In this document: one piece after another, positions 45,363 to 56,566 of the stretch
Numbering within the stretch: the first letter of the stretch is position 1
Layout: the number at the start of each line of letters is the position of its first letter
Assembly: GCA_963576785.1 (NCBI GenBank)
Contig: OY756142.1
Coordinates: forward strand, 1-64,000
Origin: Chlorophyllum brunneum
Taxonomy: Eukaryota > Basidiomycota > Agaricomycetes > Agaricales > Agaricaceae
DNA: 64,000 bases
Direction: 5' to 3'
Made by a program: the position numbers and the translations under genes
Notes under the pieces: generated by a model
What the model was told of the DNA's origin: nothing
What the model saw: the letters and a program-made list of their open reading frames with translations, nothing else
The model's database searches: none

Positions 45363-48300
45363 ATGCCCCAGGATGAATTGGAAGAAATCAACGGGATTAC
45401 CCCGAATGTCTGGCTCGCAGATGGGGAGGAACGGGAAGTAGGCTCAGCAACGAGGTGCTATATACCCTTTCCCATGTTCAATAATGATGCTGACTACCAC
45501 TCAAGCAAGTCGAAATATAAAATCAAACATACTTTCGATCACTTTTATTGGTATGTACTGGGCTTAACATCCTTTTGACGGACGTCTGATTCTTTCTAGC
45601 TCATGCCCGGTACAGTTACAACAAAACCGTGTATTCCTCGAACTGATTGTTTTCATACCTTGTACAGGCATGGAGAAATCAGGTGCGCTTAACATCCTAA
45701 GTCATCTTGCACGGAATTGAACACAGATTTGGCAGGCGGGAGTTCCAGTCAATGCCAGAACTTGCAAGCATCTCAAAGCCTTGCTGGGGGAAGCATACGA
45801 GGAAGCGCGTATTGCTCTAAAGAATCCTGACGGCCCACCTACAAAGACTAGTAAGACGAAAGCGAAAACGACAACCAGTCGAGCAAGGCCAGGGTCCAAA
45901 CGCAAGAGGGCTGATGACAAGGAAGAGGACGCTGGCGAGGAAGACAAGGAACAGTCCGCAAAGAAAGGGAAACAAACAAAATCTACGAAGCCTAGCACCA
46001 AACGTACAAAGGTTGAAACGGACGATGTTGAAATTAAACCAACAACTGAAGTCCCGGCCTCGAACTTGGGCGAGGGTCAAAGCCACGATGAGCTGGCCGA
46101 GATCAACGGTATCCGACCTCAGGTATTCCTCCAGGACGGAGAGGAGCGTGAGGTCGGTTCAGCTACTAGGTATATTTACTCGACTTGGTCTAATGTTCCT
46201 ACCTAACATCCTTTTTTCAGTAAAAGCAAATACAAGGTCAAACGAACTTCGGACCATTATTATTGGTACGATCCTCTTCATACGCTGCTAGTTTGTTTTG
46301 CTCACAGCTCAACCCTCCCAGCTCCTGCCCGGTACGCTTTGAAGTCGTGTTGTTGCTAACGACGCTCATATCTTCCCCTAACTTGGCGGAACATAGGCGT
46401 GGAGGAATCAGGTTCGTTCATATTCTCATTATATGCTCAAGGTTCTGTATCGATATTGTGCTCATTAGGCTGGGGTTCCTGTTAATTCACGTACTTGCAA
46501 ACACCTTAAATCCCTTCTTGGTGACGCGTATGAGGAAGCCCGCCTTAACCTCAGGAGTTCAGGTGGTTCATCTGGAAGCACGAACGTTAAAGCAGCGTCC
46601 GAATCCAAGCCCGTCTCCAAGGCCAAACCTGCGTCAAAAGCAAAGCCTGCGTCTAAGGTAACAAAAGAGGCTGATGTTCCGACGGCGGTCGCGGAGGACG
46701 TCGAGATGGATGATCCCGACGACGATGACCGTGACGAAGAAGATGGTACTGATGTCCAAAAAGACGACGCTGGAGAAGGAATTGCGACTGCCCAAGACGG
46801 TGATGAACTGGTGGAGATAAACGGCGTGAAACCCAAAGTTTACATGAAGGATGGAGATGAATGTGAAGTGAGCTCGCTTACTAGGTAAGTGACTGCTCAA
46901 TCCGAGACGACGTCATTGAAACTTGACTTCCCTCAGCAATTCCAAGTATAAGGTTAAGCGCACTTGGGATCATTACTACTGGTGAGTAGCTCCGTATCTC
47001 TGTGACTAGTGGTAACTGATAAAGCCCTCTTAGCTCCTGTCCGGTACCGTCCCTTATTCTCTCATGTGCTATATCACAGCTTTTCATGTCATTTGACCCA
47101 TAGGCGTGGAGAAATCAGGTACCATTTTCTCAACACTGTCTATCGCTTCACAAAGTCTGACTTGGACATGATAGGGCGGCGTACCAGTTAATGCACGCTC
47201 ATGTAAACACCTTAAGAGTCTTCTCGGTGACGAATACGAGAATGCCCGCCTACTCTGGAAGAACCCGGACGGACCTCAACCTAAGGTAAAAGCAGCCTCA
47301 AAAAAGCCCCGAGCTAAAGGCAAAACTAAGGCTGGGGATGCTGATGAGGAAGAGGAAGACGACGGAACTTCAAGTGGCAAATCTGTTCCTGAGTTGCTCT
47401 TAGCCAACAAGTGGGATCTGGACAGCGGCCCTGACCCAAGTGGATGGTGGATCTCGGAAAAGCTGGACGGTGTTAGGTTAGCATCCATGGTGGTTTATCT
47501 CCTGTGTGTCCGACACTCATACCATCATCGAACCTTCTGTGCAGGACTTACTATGACGGCAAGCAGATGATCAGTCGCCTGGGAAACCCTTTTACGCCAC
47601 CCCAGTGGTTCCTGGACAGTGAGTAAACATTACGTTCTATGTATTTGGGTATTCACATTCAAGCCGTAACACCGCCGCTATTTCTCAGAGCTTCCTAAGG
47701 AAATTACCCTCGATGGAGAACTCTTTGGTGGACGCGGAGAATTCCAATCAACCGTTTCAGTTGTCAAAACCGTGAATTCACCCCATTGGAAGACCATCAC
47801 TTTCCAGGTAAGAAACGCTTAAAGTCCCTTCACACTATTCCCCTTGTGTTATTGCCACCTTAGCCTTATGTGCTTACACCGGCTTGACTTAGATCTTTGA
47901 TGTTCCCTCTCACGGGCACGAGCCCTTTGAAGCTCGCATCTCCCTCCTTCAAGAACTTTTCGGTCCGGGAGGTTCATATCATTCAGAGCAAATCGTCATT
48001 GTTGCTCAGGAACAAGCCCGAGATCGACAACATGTGTTGGATAAGCTCAAGGAAATAGAGGCTCTTGGGGGAGAAGGTCTCATGTTGCGCAAACCTGAGT
48101 CGTATGCGGTCATCGCCATATCAAGCTCATTTTCCCTTCTGACGCCTTTGACAGTTTATACGAAGGGCATCGATCAGCCACACTTCTCAAAATTAAAGTA
48201 CGTCATTACTCTCTTCATTACCATCGCCACCGCTCAACTCGGATATATACAGTCCTTTTATGATGCAGAAGCGATTGTAACTGGTTATGTAGATGGCAAG

Positions 48301-48671
48301 GGTAGACTTAAGGGTGTTACTGGTGCTCTCAAGTGCAAAATGGCGTCGGGAAAGGTGATTTTTCTTTTACATTTCTCTGCTCCACCCTAGCCCTGGCCCC
48401 TTATCAGCGATCACAGACGTTCAATGTCGGCTCAGGCTTAAGCGATAAACAGCGGAAGGACCCTCCGAAAGTTGGCTCAATTATCGTATATCGCTTCCAG
48501 GAATTGACAAAAGACGAAGTGCCAAGGTTCGTGCTATCAGTTGACCGTTGGAAAAACAAAACATCCTGAGACGAGCTCAGGTTTCCTACATTTGTTGGAA
48601 TTACAGCTGATAAAACTGAGCCAAAAGATGCTGAAATACCGGAGCATAGGTTGAAGGCGTCAGAAGTATAG
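45363..48671 (+). CDS. ATP-dependent DNA ligase with three N-terminal SWIM zinc fingers
   Basis: Twenty exons give 736 residues. Three repeats of about 85 residues each start DELxEINGIxPxV and end TCKHLKxLLGxxYExAR. Each holds a SWIM-type CxC...CxH set: C46, C48, C64, H66; C214, C216, C232, H234; C376, C378, C394, H396. Lys-rich and acidic linkers separate them. The catalytic part starts near residue 455: motif I EKLDGVR with adenylated Lys480, DGELFGGRG (motif III), GEGLMLRKPES (IV) and ATLLKIK (V). A small OB domain (ALKCKMASGK, FNVGSGLSD, PRFPTFVGI) follows. The minimal NTase-OB form resembles bacterial and phage-type ligases rather than the large LIG1/LIG4. In each repeat four introns fall at the same places, leaving exons of 45, 10 and 15 nt. 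A DNA-repair role is inference. Confidence 0.88.
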
Positions 48672-48871
48672 TTTATAGGCATTGGTACATCCTCGATTTT
48701 TTCATAGTACTAAGTATTAAAATTTACGCTTTTGAAGAAGAGGTACAACGCTGTGAGAGTTTCTCGCCCCCTCCCGCCATTGGTCCATAATCTGAGGCGA
48801 TGCATGGACCCACTAGACACACATAGAGAACCCAGGAAACGTCGTATGTAGAATGACCGACGTAAGACTCG

Positions 48872-50161
48872 TTATGAGCGGACGACTTGGTAGAAGCAAC
48901 CGCGACTATCCACGGCAACCCCGAAAGATGTAAGTCTGAGAGTGCCAAAAAACTCTGGGGATATCTCCAGGTGAAAGCATCCCAGTATCACACTGGTACG
49001 ATCCACCTCTCCTTCCGCCTGGAGAGGGAAAGGGGAATATGTATCTTCCTCGAGGTCTTCTTCCACTAGATCCAACGCGTCCAGAATGCACCGACGATCA
49101 GACATGTATTCTGGATCTCTGCTCAAGCCCTTGATCTCCACAGAAGGTATCCCGGCCCTCCTACATTCCACCAAGAGCCGCATTGGTAGGTTTTGGGGAA
49201 TGTCAACGAGGAATGAGGTCATCTTGAAGAGCTGAAGTCGATGTCTATTGGAAGCGATGAAGTCGATCAGTCGCCCGAAAGGATCGCTAACCCTTGGCCA
49301 GGTGAAATCTGATCCCTCCAAGTGCACGGTTAACTCCGAGAGATGACTCTCCAAGCTGGGAAATATTGCCATCCCATCCAAGTTGGTAAAGGCAACATAG
49401 AGGGCCTGTAGATTGGGAAGTACAACGCGAGGTGGAAAAGCGGACGCGTCCCGAATCCTCATTGAAGAGAACAGGGAGGCAGTGACTGCTGCTCGACACC
49501 TCGAGAAGGTCTGCGCGACCTGCTCCCAGGGTCTGCAGTCCCACTTCAGGATAACCTGTTTGAGTCGTTCACACGGGAACAGCCTTGGAGTCAAATCATT
49601 CCCCCGAAGGACGCCTGGACCTGAGGCTCTGGCCAGGGACCAAACCAAGCTCTGAAGGTTTGGCACACTCGCGATAGAGGACATGAGGAAATATTCGCCG
49701 TTCGCTAAGAACCTGACATCCACGGCCCTCAGATTGACAGCCTCCCTCAGAGAAACGCCTACAAAATCTCTCGCTAGGTAGTCATGTCCCTCCAAATGAA
49801 CCTTCAGCGACTCCCAACGATGGATATGCCGAAGTAAAATAGCTAGCATATGCCGGAAATAGCCAATTTGGAAGACTCCAGAGTACGATTGGACATTTTC
49901 CCTGCGAATCGTGATGGAAAGGGGAAGCTGGTCACCAGACCGGGACAACCAGTGTTCAAGGAGAGCGGGGGGAGGATAGGATTGAAAATAACCAATGATG
50001 ACCACGACGTTACACCACAAGTGAGGTAGGCTGAATACGATAGAGCGCCACCTAGGACTGGTGGAGCAAAGGTCGTCTGCTTGTATGGTCGTTGGGGAAC
50101 TGAAAAACAAAATTCGACGAATAATTTCGGCCGAAAATATTCCTGTTGTGCTAGGACGCAT
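48872..50161 (-). CDS. F-box/LRR-like protein
   Basis: From ATG at 50161 a single open frame of about 430 codons begins FSAEIIRRILFFSSPTTIQADDLCSTSPRWRSIVFSLPHLWCNV. This is the usual F-box layout of mushroom genomes (I/L-rich helix, C-x-x-x-R-W-R, then P-x-L-W). The rest has loosely spaced leucine-rich segments (VPNLQSLVW, LPNLQALYVAFTNL). Such proteins are substrate receptors of SCF ubiquitin ligases; the target is unknown. The frame stays open upstream to about 50635, but that part lacks family resemblance and probably is leader or contains introns. The 3' end faces the ligase gene at 200 bp. Confidence 0.75.
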   Translation of the reverse strand: MRPSTTGIFSAEIIRRILFFSSPTTIQADDLCSTSPRWRSIVFSLPHLWCNVVVIIGYFQSYPPPALLEHWLSRSGDQLPLSITIRRENVQSYSGVFQIGYFRHMLAILLRHIHRWESLKVHLEGHDYLARDFVGVSLREAVNLRAVDVRFLANGEYFLMSSIASVPNLQSLVWSLARASGPGVLRGNDLTPRLFPCERLKQVILKWDCRPWEQVAQTFSRCRAAVTASLFSSMRIRDASAFPPRVVLPNLQALYVAFTNLDGMAIFPSLESHLSELTVHLEGSDFTWPRVSDPFGRLIDFIASNRHRLQLFKMTSFLVDIPQNLPMRLLVECRRAGIPSVEIKGLSRDPEYMSDRRCILDALDLVEEDLEEDTYSPFPLQAEGEVDRTSVILGCFHLEISPEFFGTLRLTSFGVAVDSRGCFYQVVRS

Positions 50162-51077
50162 GGACCTATCCGTCAAATTCAATACGAAGGAATCAATAGA
50201 AATTGGGATGACATCCAGCTTACATTGTATCTGACGCAGATATACGTATAACGAGAGGAAGAGTCTGGAAAGAGAGTAGGGGATGTCTGTCAGCGGAGGA
50301 AAGAACTTGTACTTTTTAAACGCAAGACTGCGATAAGTTGATTGGGCGAGAGGTGCGAGGCAGGAGTGGCGCGAGCGAGGTCTCTTGCGTTGTTTGACCC
50401 CGACATGGAAGAGTTTTCTCCAACTCCCGACCCAGAAGTAAGTACCTATTCCCTTCCTGGGTATGTTGGCGGTGACCTCGTTGCTTGGATTGCGCACATG
50501 GTGCCTCATGGTCGACGCCATTTTACGTCTTGGGTCAAGTAAACAATGTTCAGGGTCGTAAAACAATGGACCTCCAAAATCCTTGTGCCCTTTCACGTCC
50601 TTGCTAAACATGCGCAGGACAATGGGGTACAGCACGATAGCTCAGGGGATGTGAATATCATGAAAGAATCCGATTCGGGGCCACAATAATGCAGACGTGT
50701 GTATAGTCACGGTGTAGATCCTGCGATTGGGTTAGCGTGCGAGACGAAAATGATTCAGTGGCAATGCTTAGTGAGGAACCGGTGGTAACGAATATGCTAA
50801 AGAGGCGGAATACGATTAGGTTAGGCAATTCTTCATTCCCAGGTTTACTGACTTGGATCGACGGATAGACATTTTTGTGGCTTCCATTGTTTCTTGCCAT
50901 TCATGGACGAAAATACCCAAACCCTAAAACATACCAATAAGTGGGATACGCAGGCTTCTGCACGGGAGTGAGTGACAGATCCTCGGGTCGCCTGACGAGA
51001 AAAATATGAATTCAAACCTGGCTTTCACTAGAGTATACTTGCTCGATTAAGTGCAGTTTCTGCAGTATTGACAGGGC
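50162..51077. other. Upstream region of the F-box gene
   Basis: 50162-50635 is an open extension of the F-box frame with uncertain status. 50636-51077 shows no gene. Confidence 0.35.
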
Positions 51078-51736
51078 CTAGGGCTCACCATCGAGTATAA
51101 CAGAGGCAGAGGGCCGTGTTGAGTCGGAAGTGTATTCTTGGGCTGCTGCCAATCGACCACCAGCACCATTCCGCATAAATCTGGCTGTGAAATGCTGACT
51201 TCTCGTCAAAAAAGGACACATTACCGTGATAGGAGCATGGGCACGGAATCTTAGATGTCGAACTACATTTCTTCCTCGGTATTTCACTCTGTAAGCCACG
51301 CATTGTTCACCAAACCTATCAGACCAGTTAAACCCTAAGGAATGCTAACCTAGTGTTTGGCAGACATATGGATAGAGATATCACCCATTAAGATAGGTAG
51401 CGTTCGCGGGTATAATTGTGGGCATATATAATTAAACAGTGAAAGAAGTACCGTCTTCCCTACGCATGTCAACCAAGTTTTTATGGGGATATCTATCCCA
51501 ACGGAGGGTACCATTATCAGTGGACCTATGAGTCCACGGCCAGCAGTACATCCCTGGGCATATGTACTTTCATATGTCAGCTCCGATACTAAATCGCCAA
51601 GGCTAAGATATTCACCCCAGCTTGAACAAGACTTTGTGTATCCCAGTTTTATTTCCATATCGCAGTACTCGACTCGAAATACTAAGTGTTCAACCCAAGT
51701 TATATCTCCTGATTCCTGATACGTCACGAACGTCAA
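51078..51736 (-). other. Possible two-exon gene of unknown family
   Basis: A frame from about 51736 to about 51361 (DLVSELTYESTYAQGCTAGRGLIGPLIMV) may join, across a short intron near 51359-51311, to a frame ending at TAG 51078 (QCVAYRVKYRGRNVVRHLRF, then GGRLAAAQEYTSDSTRPSASV). Both halves have coding-like composition, but the donor site is poor and I recognise no family. Confidence 0.25.
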
Positions 51737-52647
51737 ACCCAGCTACTTGATAATTCGATGTTGCTCGAACAGTCATTCACAACCACGTCATAATTATATG
51801 ACACAGCAGATGTCATTGATAGAAATCGTTCCGAGGCGTGAATGCGCAGCACCATGACGCTACGTTCCTGAGATAAGTTGAGATCCATCCCAGCAACGGA
51901 TCAAAATCTGCCTACGAGCTAATCAGTGATCCTTTTCACTTCTTTGACACCGAAGCTCGAAAATATGATGTTGGGTACTTTAGCACAAAATGTATTGAAT
52001 TTCTTGATGACGGATCGCTAGTCCCCGAGAGGTATTGCCAAATGCCTGCTAAACGATATGATGGCTTGTCGGAATCTTGCCGTTACGCAGATGGATTTAG
52101 AATACTCTGTGGGTGCCCTACCAAACATTAACACTCTTTCGTTGCTAGTTGGTTTGGCGCTAGTTGCTTGCTACCATAGAAACACAACCAGCGACCCTTG
52201 AGAGCGTCTATTTGACCAGCGTAGATGTTGAATACTGGGCCATTCTACGATTCGTTATTCTGAAGCCGGTTTAATAATGCTGAACTACAACATGCAACAT
52301 GGTGTAGCATACCACAAAACTAAACTACACACCTGGGGAGGTGTAGTTGAAATTATAAAGAAATGGGAACGAGAGCACGGCCATCGGTAACACGGGAATT
52401 GCAGGGAAACGGGCAGCTGCAGCATTGAGGCCAGAGCATGGGTAGTGCCAGATAGAGCAGGACCATACGAGGAAAGTGCTACGATATTGAGCCCCTGCCA
52501 AATCCCAACTAGCGTTAGCGAACGCTCAGGGTAATGCAGCCTCCGCAGTAGACACCCGACTGTAAGGTGGGAAATACAAAACGCCCGGGTGCTCGACAAG
52601 GTGCAATGAGTTAACCGTGGCGTCGGAGGAGTTCAACAAACACGAGG
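51737..52647. other. Intergenic, nothing recognised
   Basis: Short motif-free ORFs only; no repeats or RNA genes seen. Confidence 0.4.
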
Positions 52648-53216
52648 TTACTCGTTCCATGATGACAAGACCATCTCCTTCGGATCAATTAACTCGAGTT
52701 TGAATTGGCACGTTGAGTCCTATACAGATGGTGTGAGCTTAACAGCAATTCATACAACATGAGACGCACTGTTATAGAACCCGATTCCCCTTCGTCGGTG
52801 GAATGAATGGGCGTATTTGGTTTGCTACCCAAGGCTGCTGCGCTTCCTCCGCCCAAACCAGTTGGCTTAGCACTCCTCTCCCGAGCTCGCCCACGCTCGG
52901 CTTCCGTAATATCAACCAGCCGAAGGTTCAGAATCGCCGCAGGCCTTTCGAGTTCCCGCTCCGCCGAAGTCGAGAGTCGTCTGCCGGAGGGTGAACAGGA
53001 CCGCGAATCATAATGATAAGTGTACCCATATCCGTCGTCCCGGGTGTGCTCCTGATGGAAATGTCGGTAAGAAGGGTCATAGGAGCTGGCATCCTCGTGC
53101 TCATAGTTGTCAAATCCTCCGTAATCCATGGAATCCGATCGTGAAGGGCTTCCTAAGGAATCACGGATCACACGATTGTGAAGGTTGAAAGGAAGTCTGG
53201 AAGTAAGGTTGACCAT
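52648..53216 (-). CDS. Small hypothetical protein, 172 residues
   Basis: Two exons, 53216-52770 and 52719-52648, join through a 50-nt GT-AG intron (GTGCGT...TATAG) in phase. The N-terminal half is Tyr/Asp/His/Ser-rich and probably disordered (DYGGFDNYEHEDASSYDPSY). The middle is helical and charged (RLVDITEAERGRARERS). The last exon encodes QFKLELIDPKEMVLSSWNE. No domain or signal peptide is seen. The clean splice and the well-behaved ending argue for a real gene; function unknown. Confidence 0.5.
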
Positions 53217-55338
53217 TTTGCTGGCTCCAACCACGTTGAGTCGAGGTGTTCATACAGGGGCAAAGGTATCTCACCCTTCCATCGTACGAACTATGGTGCC
53301 CATTCGTTCTGTGTAGCTAACGTCCTGGGGTTGTATGGGTTGTGACCTGGGAGAATGTATAAGAAAGTAGACTCTATGAATGAAATAGTACGCACGGTGT
53401 TGCCGGTATCTGAAACTGCAGTAGCCTTGCCTGTTCATCGAGTATCCCGTTACCAGATCTGCGATCCCGACAACAACACAATACGTCTAATAGAAGAGAA
53501 AACATGATAAGTAATGCGGCAATGAGTTTCGTTGCAAATGTTCAAACCAGGAACACACATTCTTATTTGTCATGGCTTGTATTATTTGACGCAAGCCTTC
53601 AGTTCAAACAACACAGAACTATCGCCCCGAACGTTCTTTTGGGTCTTGACTGATACCCACTCACCATCTCCTTCGTATTCCGGGTCCAAGCTACTGCACT
53701 GGCAGTTTTCGCATGAGCCCCCGACCGTGTTGTGGCGACATTCGCTCCGCCACTGTTTCACCATTGACATAGCACAAATATCCTCTACTTGGAAGGGATC
53801 ATTCCTCACCAACATGCTAACCTTGTCAAACTAGGCTTCTCTTCGGTTTGTGTCCATGTCAGCTGGTTTCACCATCCACGGACTACCATTGGCCAGTATG
53901 AACCATCATGTTTTGCACAATAAGTCGCCGATGACAAATCTTGTAAAGTCAAGCCATTGAACACGATTCAAATTCGGGACGTTTAGCGGCTATTTGTCCC
54001 CGGACCTAAGCGCCGATTCGAGCCTGAAATGAATTGGTTGCCACTCGTTTTTGATAGTGGGGCTCCGTTATTATTCCCAAGTACGAACGTCAGTCCACCC
54101 ACACATCGAATATGGGTTCAGCGGATGCAAAAAGTCGTCAACAACCTTGCGGTACCTTTAGCTTCCAGTGACCTAAGACTGCGGCTTCTCTTGTGTGTGC
54201 CGCCTGTTTGAGGCCCCCATTTGTCTTCGGTCCAGGTCCTCGACCCCAAGTGAACCCTGAATGAACCATCTTAGAAGTCTCGAAGTCGTAATCGACGCCT
54301 TCCCAACGTGCCTTGAGCATCCATCCACGATTTTCGGATCCTTTCACTTCTCGGGCACTGCCCCATGGATCGGGTTCCTCCATACCGAATTTTATCCAAC
54401 CGCCTTCTAGACTCTAATGAGGACGACACACCTGAGATATTCAGATGAAAGTCTGATGAAAGTCGGACAAGCGGGCATCAGATTTCTCCCCTTGCCATCC
54501 TTTATGAAGTGTGAGGCATCGCTCATTGAGGGCAAATTATTGTCGGTCATTACCGGCCAATGCTAATATTCGACCACCAACTGGGACATGACTGGGAGAT
54601 AGCGGTACATAACGAAACACATCCACTCCAGCCACATGACAGTGCTACCATGAGGTCGAATTCCATAATATGTCTCGTTGAGGATACCTTTGGAGATCCG
54701 GCGCCCTATTTTAGAAAATCCTCAATTCAATTCTGGTCGAGTCCTTTTCCCTCCACATAGAAATTCACCCGCGTCACCATTCCTGACGATCCGAATTGTT
54801 TCAGGGTCACCAACGTTTTCTGAAATTCTGTACCTCCTGACTCCCAATCCCATTGACTTTCGGATGACGCGCTTTATTGGCGGTCCGTTCCATGCTGTGC
54901 ATGAGCTTCCTTGATGCTCCCAGGACTTGGCCCAGAGCCCCCTTCGAGTCACAAGGGAATATGAGAGATCTGCTTCGTTAGCAACGGGGAAGTGCTCTAG
55001 TCATCATCAGTCAACCAAGACACAGCTTGTATTGATGCGCCCTTGTCCAATTGTCACCTCTTTAGTCTGGTGATCCTTAATAACTGTGCAACCCCAAACC
55101 TTATGAGATGGCATATCACTGATGGTTCCGCTCCAGGAATAACCAGAGGGATCGTCACAAGACCATAAACAGGATTGTCGAATTGTCTGTATTGTTGAAT
55201 TTCTACTACGAACACATACAACCGAGCAACGATAAATACGCATTATCATATGCTACCAAGATCATAACGGAGGTCATAAAACGATTAAGGTATAAAATGC
55301 TTTGAATTATGATACGGAGAAAAGTTCGATCTAGTAAC
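53217..55338. other. Intergenic with scattered minus-strand frames
   Basis: Minus-strand frames at 53815-53582, 54383-54138, 54952-54722 and 55249-55007 (YSWSGTISDMPSHKVWGCTVIKD) have modest coding character and could be exons of an unrecognised gene. I cannot join them with credible splice sites. Confidence 0.3.
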
Positions 55339-56566
55339 CTATGGCGACTTGGAACCAGACGTAGATGCATGTTTAGTACGAGGCTTTATCTTCTTTCGCT
55401 TCAAAGACAATGGTCTGTCTTTTCCACGAAGCCTCGCGTAGACCCCGCATGCGTTGCAGAGTTGAGCCCCAGTTTTACTCCGACGCCAAACCGAAGTGCG
55501 GTGAGTATGACAGTGGCTACACTCGGGCCCGTTATAGTTCTGATCCTCCTCTTCGCTCTCATCATCCTCCTGGTCAGCGTCGATGAGTTCCTTGGGTCGA
55601 TGCCTGTGCCGTTGTTGTAGGTAGAGTCCACAAGCGTTACACAAGGGCTTGAGGGTAGTAGGCTCGCGACGCCATAGTGGTGTGGAAGTCGCGTTACAAT
55701 GGGAACATTTCTTCCCACCTGCAGAAGCGTCAACGCTTCCTCGACGAGATGATGGGGGTGAGGCACTGAGTTTCGGTGAAAGCCTTCGGGAGGAAGTGGA
55801 TGGGGATGGAGAAGGCGATGAAATAGGAGACATCTGATAACCTCGGGTTGGTGGTATCGGTGGTAGGTCAGTTGCCACGGAGTAGGCTGGTGAGTTGGTT
55901 CCACTAGCGTAGAGGAGATCGTCGATGGTTTGTGGTGCGAATGGAGGGACGCGTAATTCACTGTTAGGCCAATGAGCCATTGCAGCGGTACTGCTGTTGG
56001 CCCTCAAGCCAGTTACGTCCGAGTTTGCGTTGTCAGACCATTGACTCCATTCTGAAGAGGAATGGTGTGCCATATCGACATTTTGGCGAAAAGTGCTAGG
56101 ATACAACTGATTTGAAGCAGTGGTGGGAGGAAGCGCTGGGGGTTGAATAGACTGAGGCGAGAGCGAGGGTGACCACTCGTGCTGTTCAAATGGGTGTACA
56201 GTACTCCGCTCGGAGGAAGCGTAATAATGACTCCGGTTGGTCGCTCCCTGAGAGTTCGAGGTAAAAGCATTGGACTGGTTGATGCCTTTCGATAACTCGT
56301 TAACGAAGCCATTGGAGACACCTGTGCCATATCGAGGGTGGCTGGCACTCTCTGCGATATGTTGTTCAGTTTACTGATAAACGAACTTGAAGGGACTTTA
56401 GACACGTACCCTGCCAATTACCCGCAAAGTCCATGCCTGAATGGTCGAGGTGGTGGGAAGGAACTGAAGAGGAGTAGGACGCCACTGGACTAGGGGAGTG
56501 CATTGCGTGCTGCCTATTGTTGAAACCGTACATGAGATTAGCCGTAGGATTGTAGGCTGCTAACAT
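55339..56566 (-). CDS. Transcription factor with two GATA-type zinc fingers
   Basis: Exon 1 is 56566-56410 and exon 2 is 56351-55339, giving 389 residues; the 58-nt intron is in phase (W-Q-E-SASHPRYG). Finger 1 is C-x2-C-x18-C-x2-C (CSHCNATSTPLWRREPTTLK then CNACGLYLQQ). Finger 2 follows after an acidic linker (DADQEDDESEEEDQ) as C-x2-C-x17-C-x2-C (CSHCHTHRTSVWRRSKTGA then CNACGVYARL). Both keep the W-R-R and CNACG core that reads GATA sites. A basic tail (LKRKKIKPRTKH) may be a nuclear signal. Double-GATA proteins of this type are widespread in Agaricomycetes; possible roles include nitrogen, iron or light control, which the sequence does not decide. Confidence 0.88.

Noticed and set aside
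50162..50635. Long N-terminal extension of the F-box protein
   Set aside because: Starts at a non-ATG codon in the open frame, lacks family resemblance, and F-box proteins of this type normally begin close to the F-box.
54440..54470. CTGATGAAAGT repeated twice, hammerhead-like
   Set aside because: No stem II pairing and no downstream cleavage context.
55401..55961. 186-codon minus-strand frame
   Set aside because: Shadow of the GATA gene; lacks the zinc-finger cysteines.
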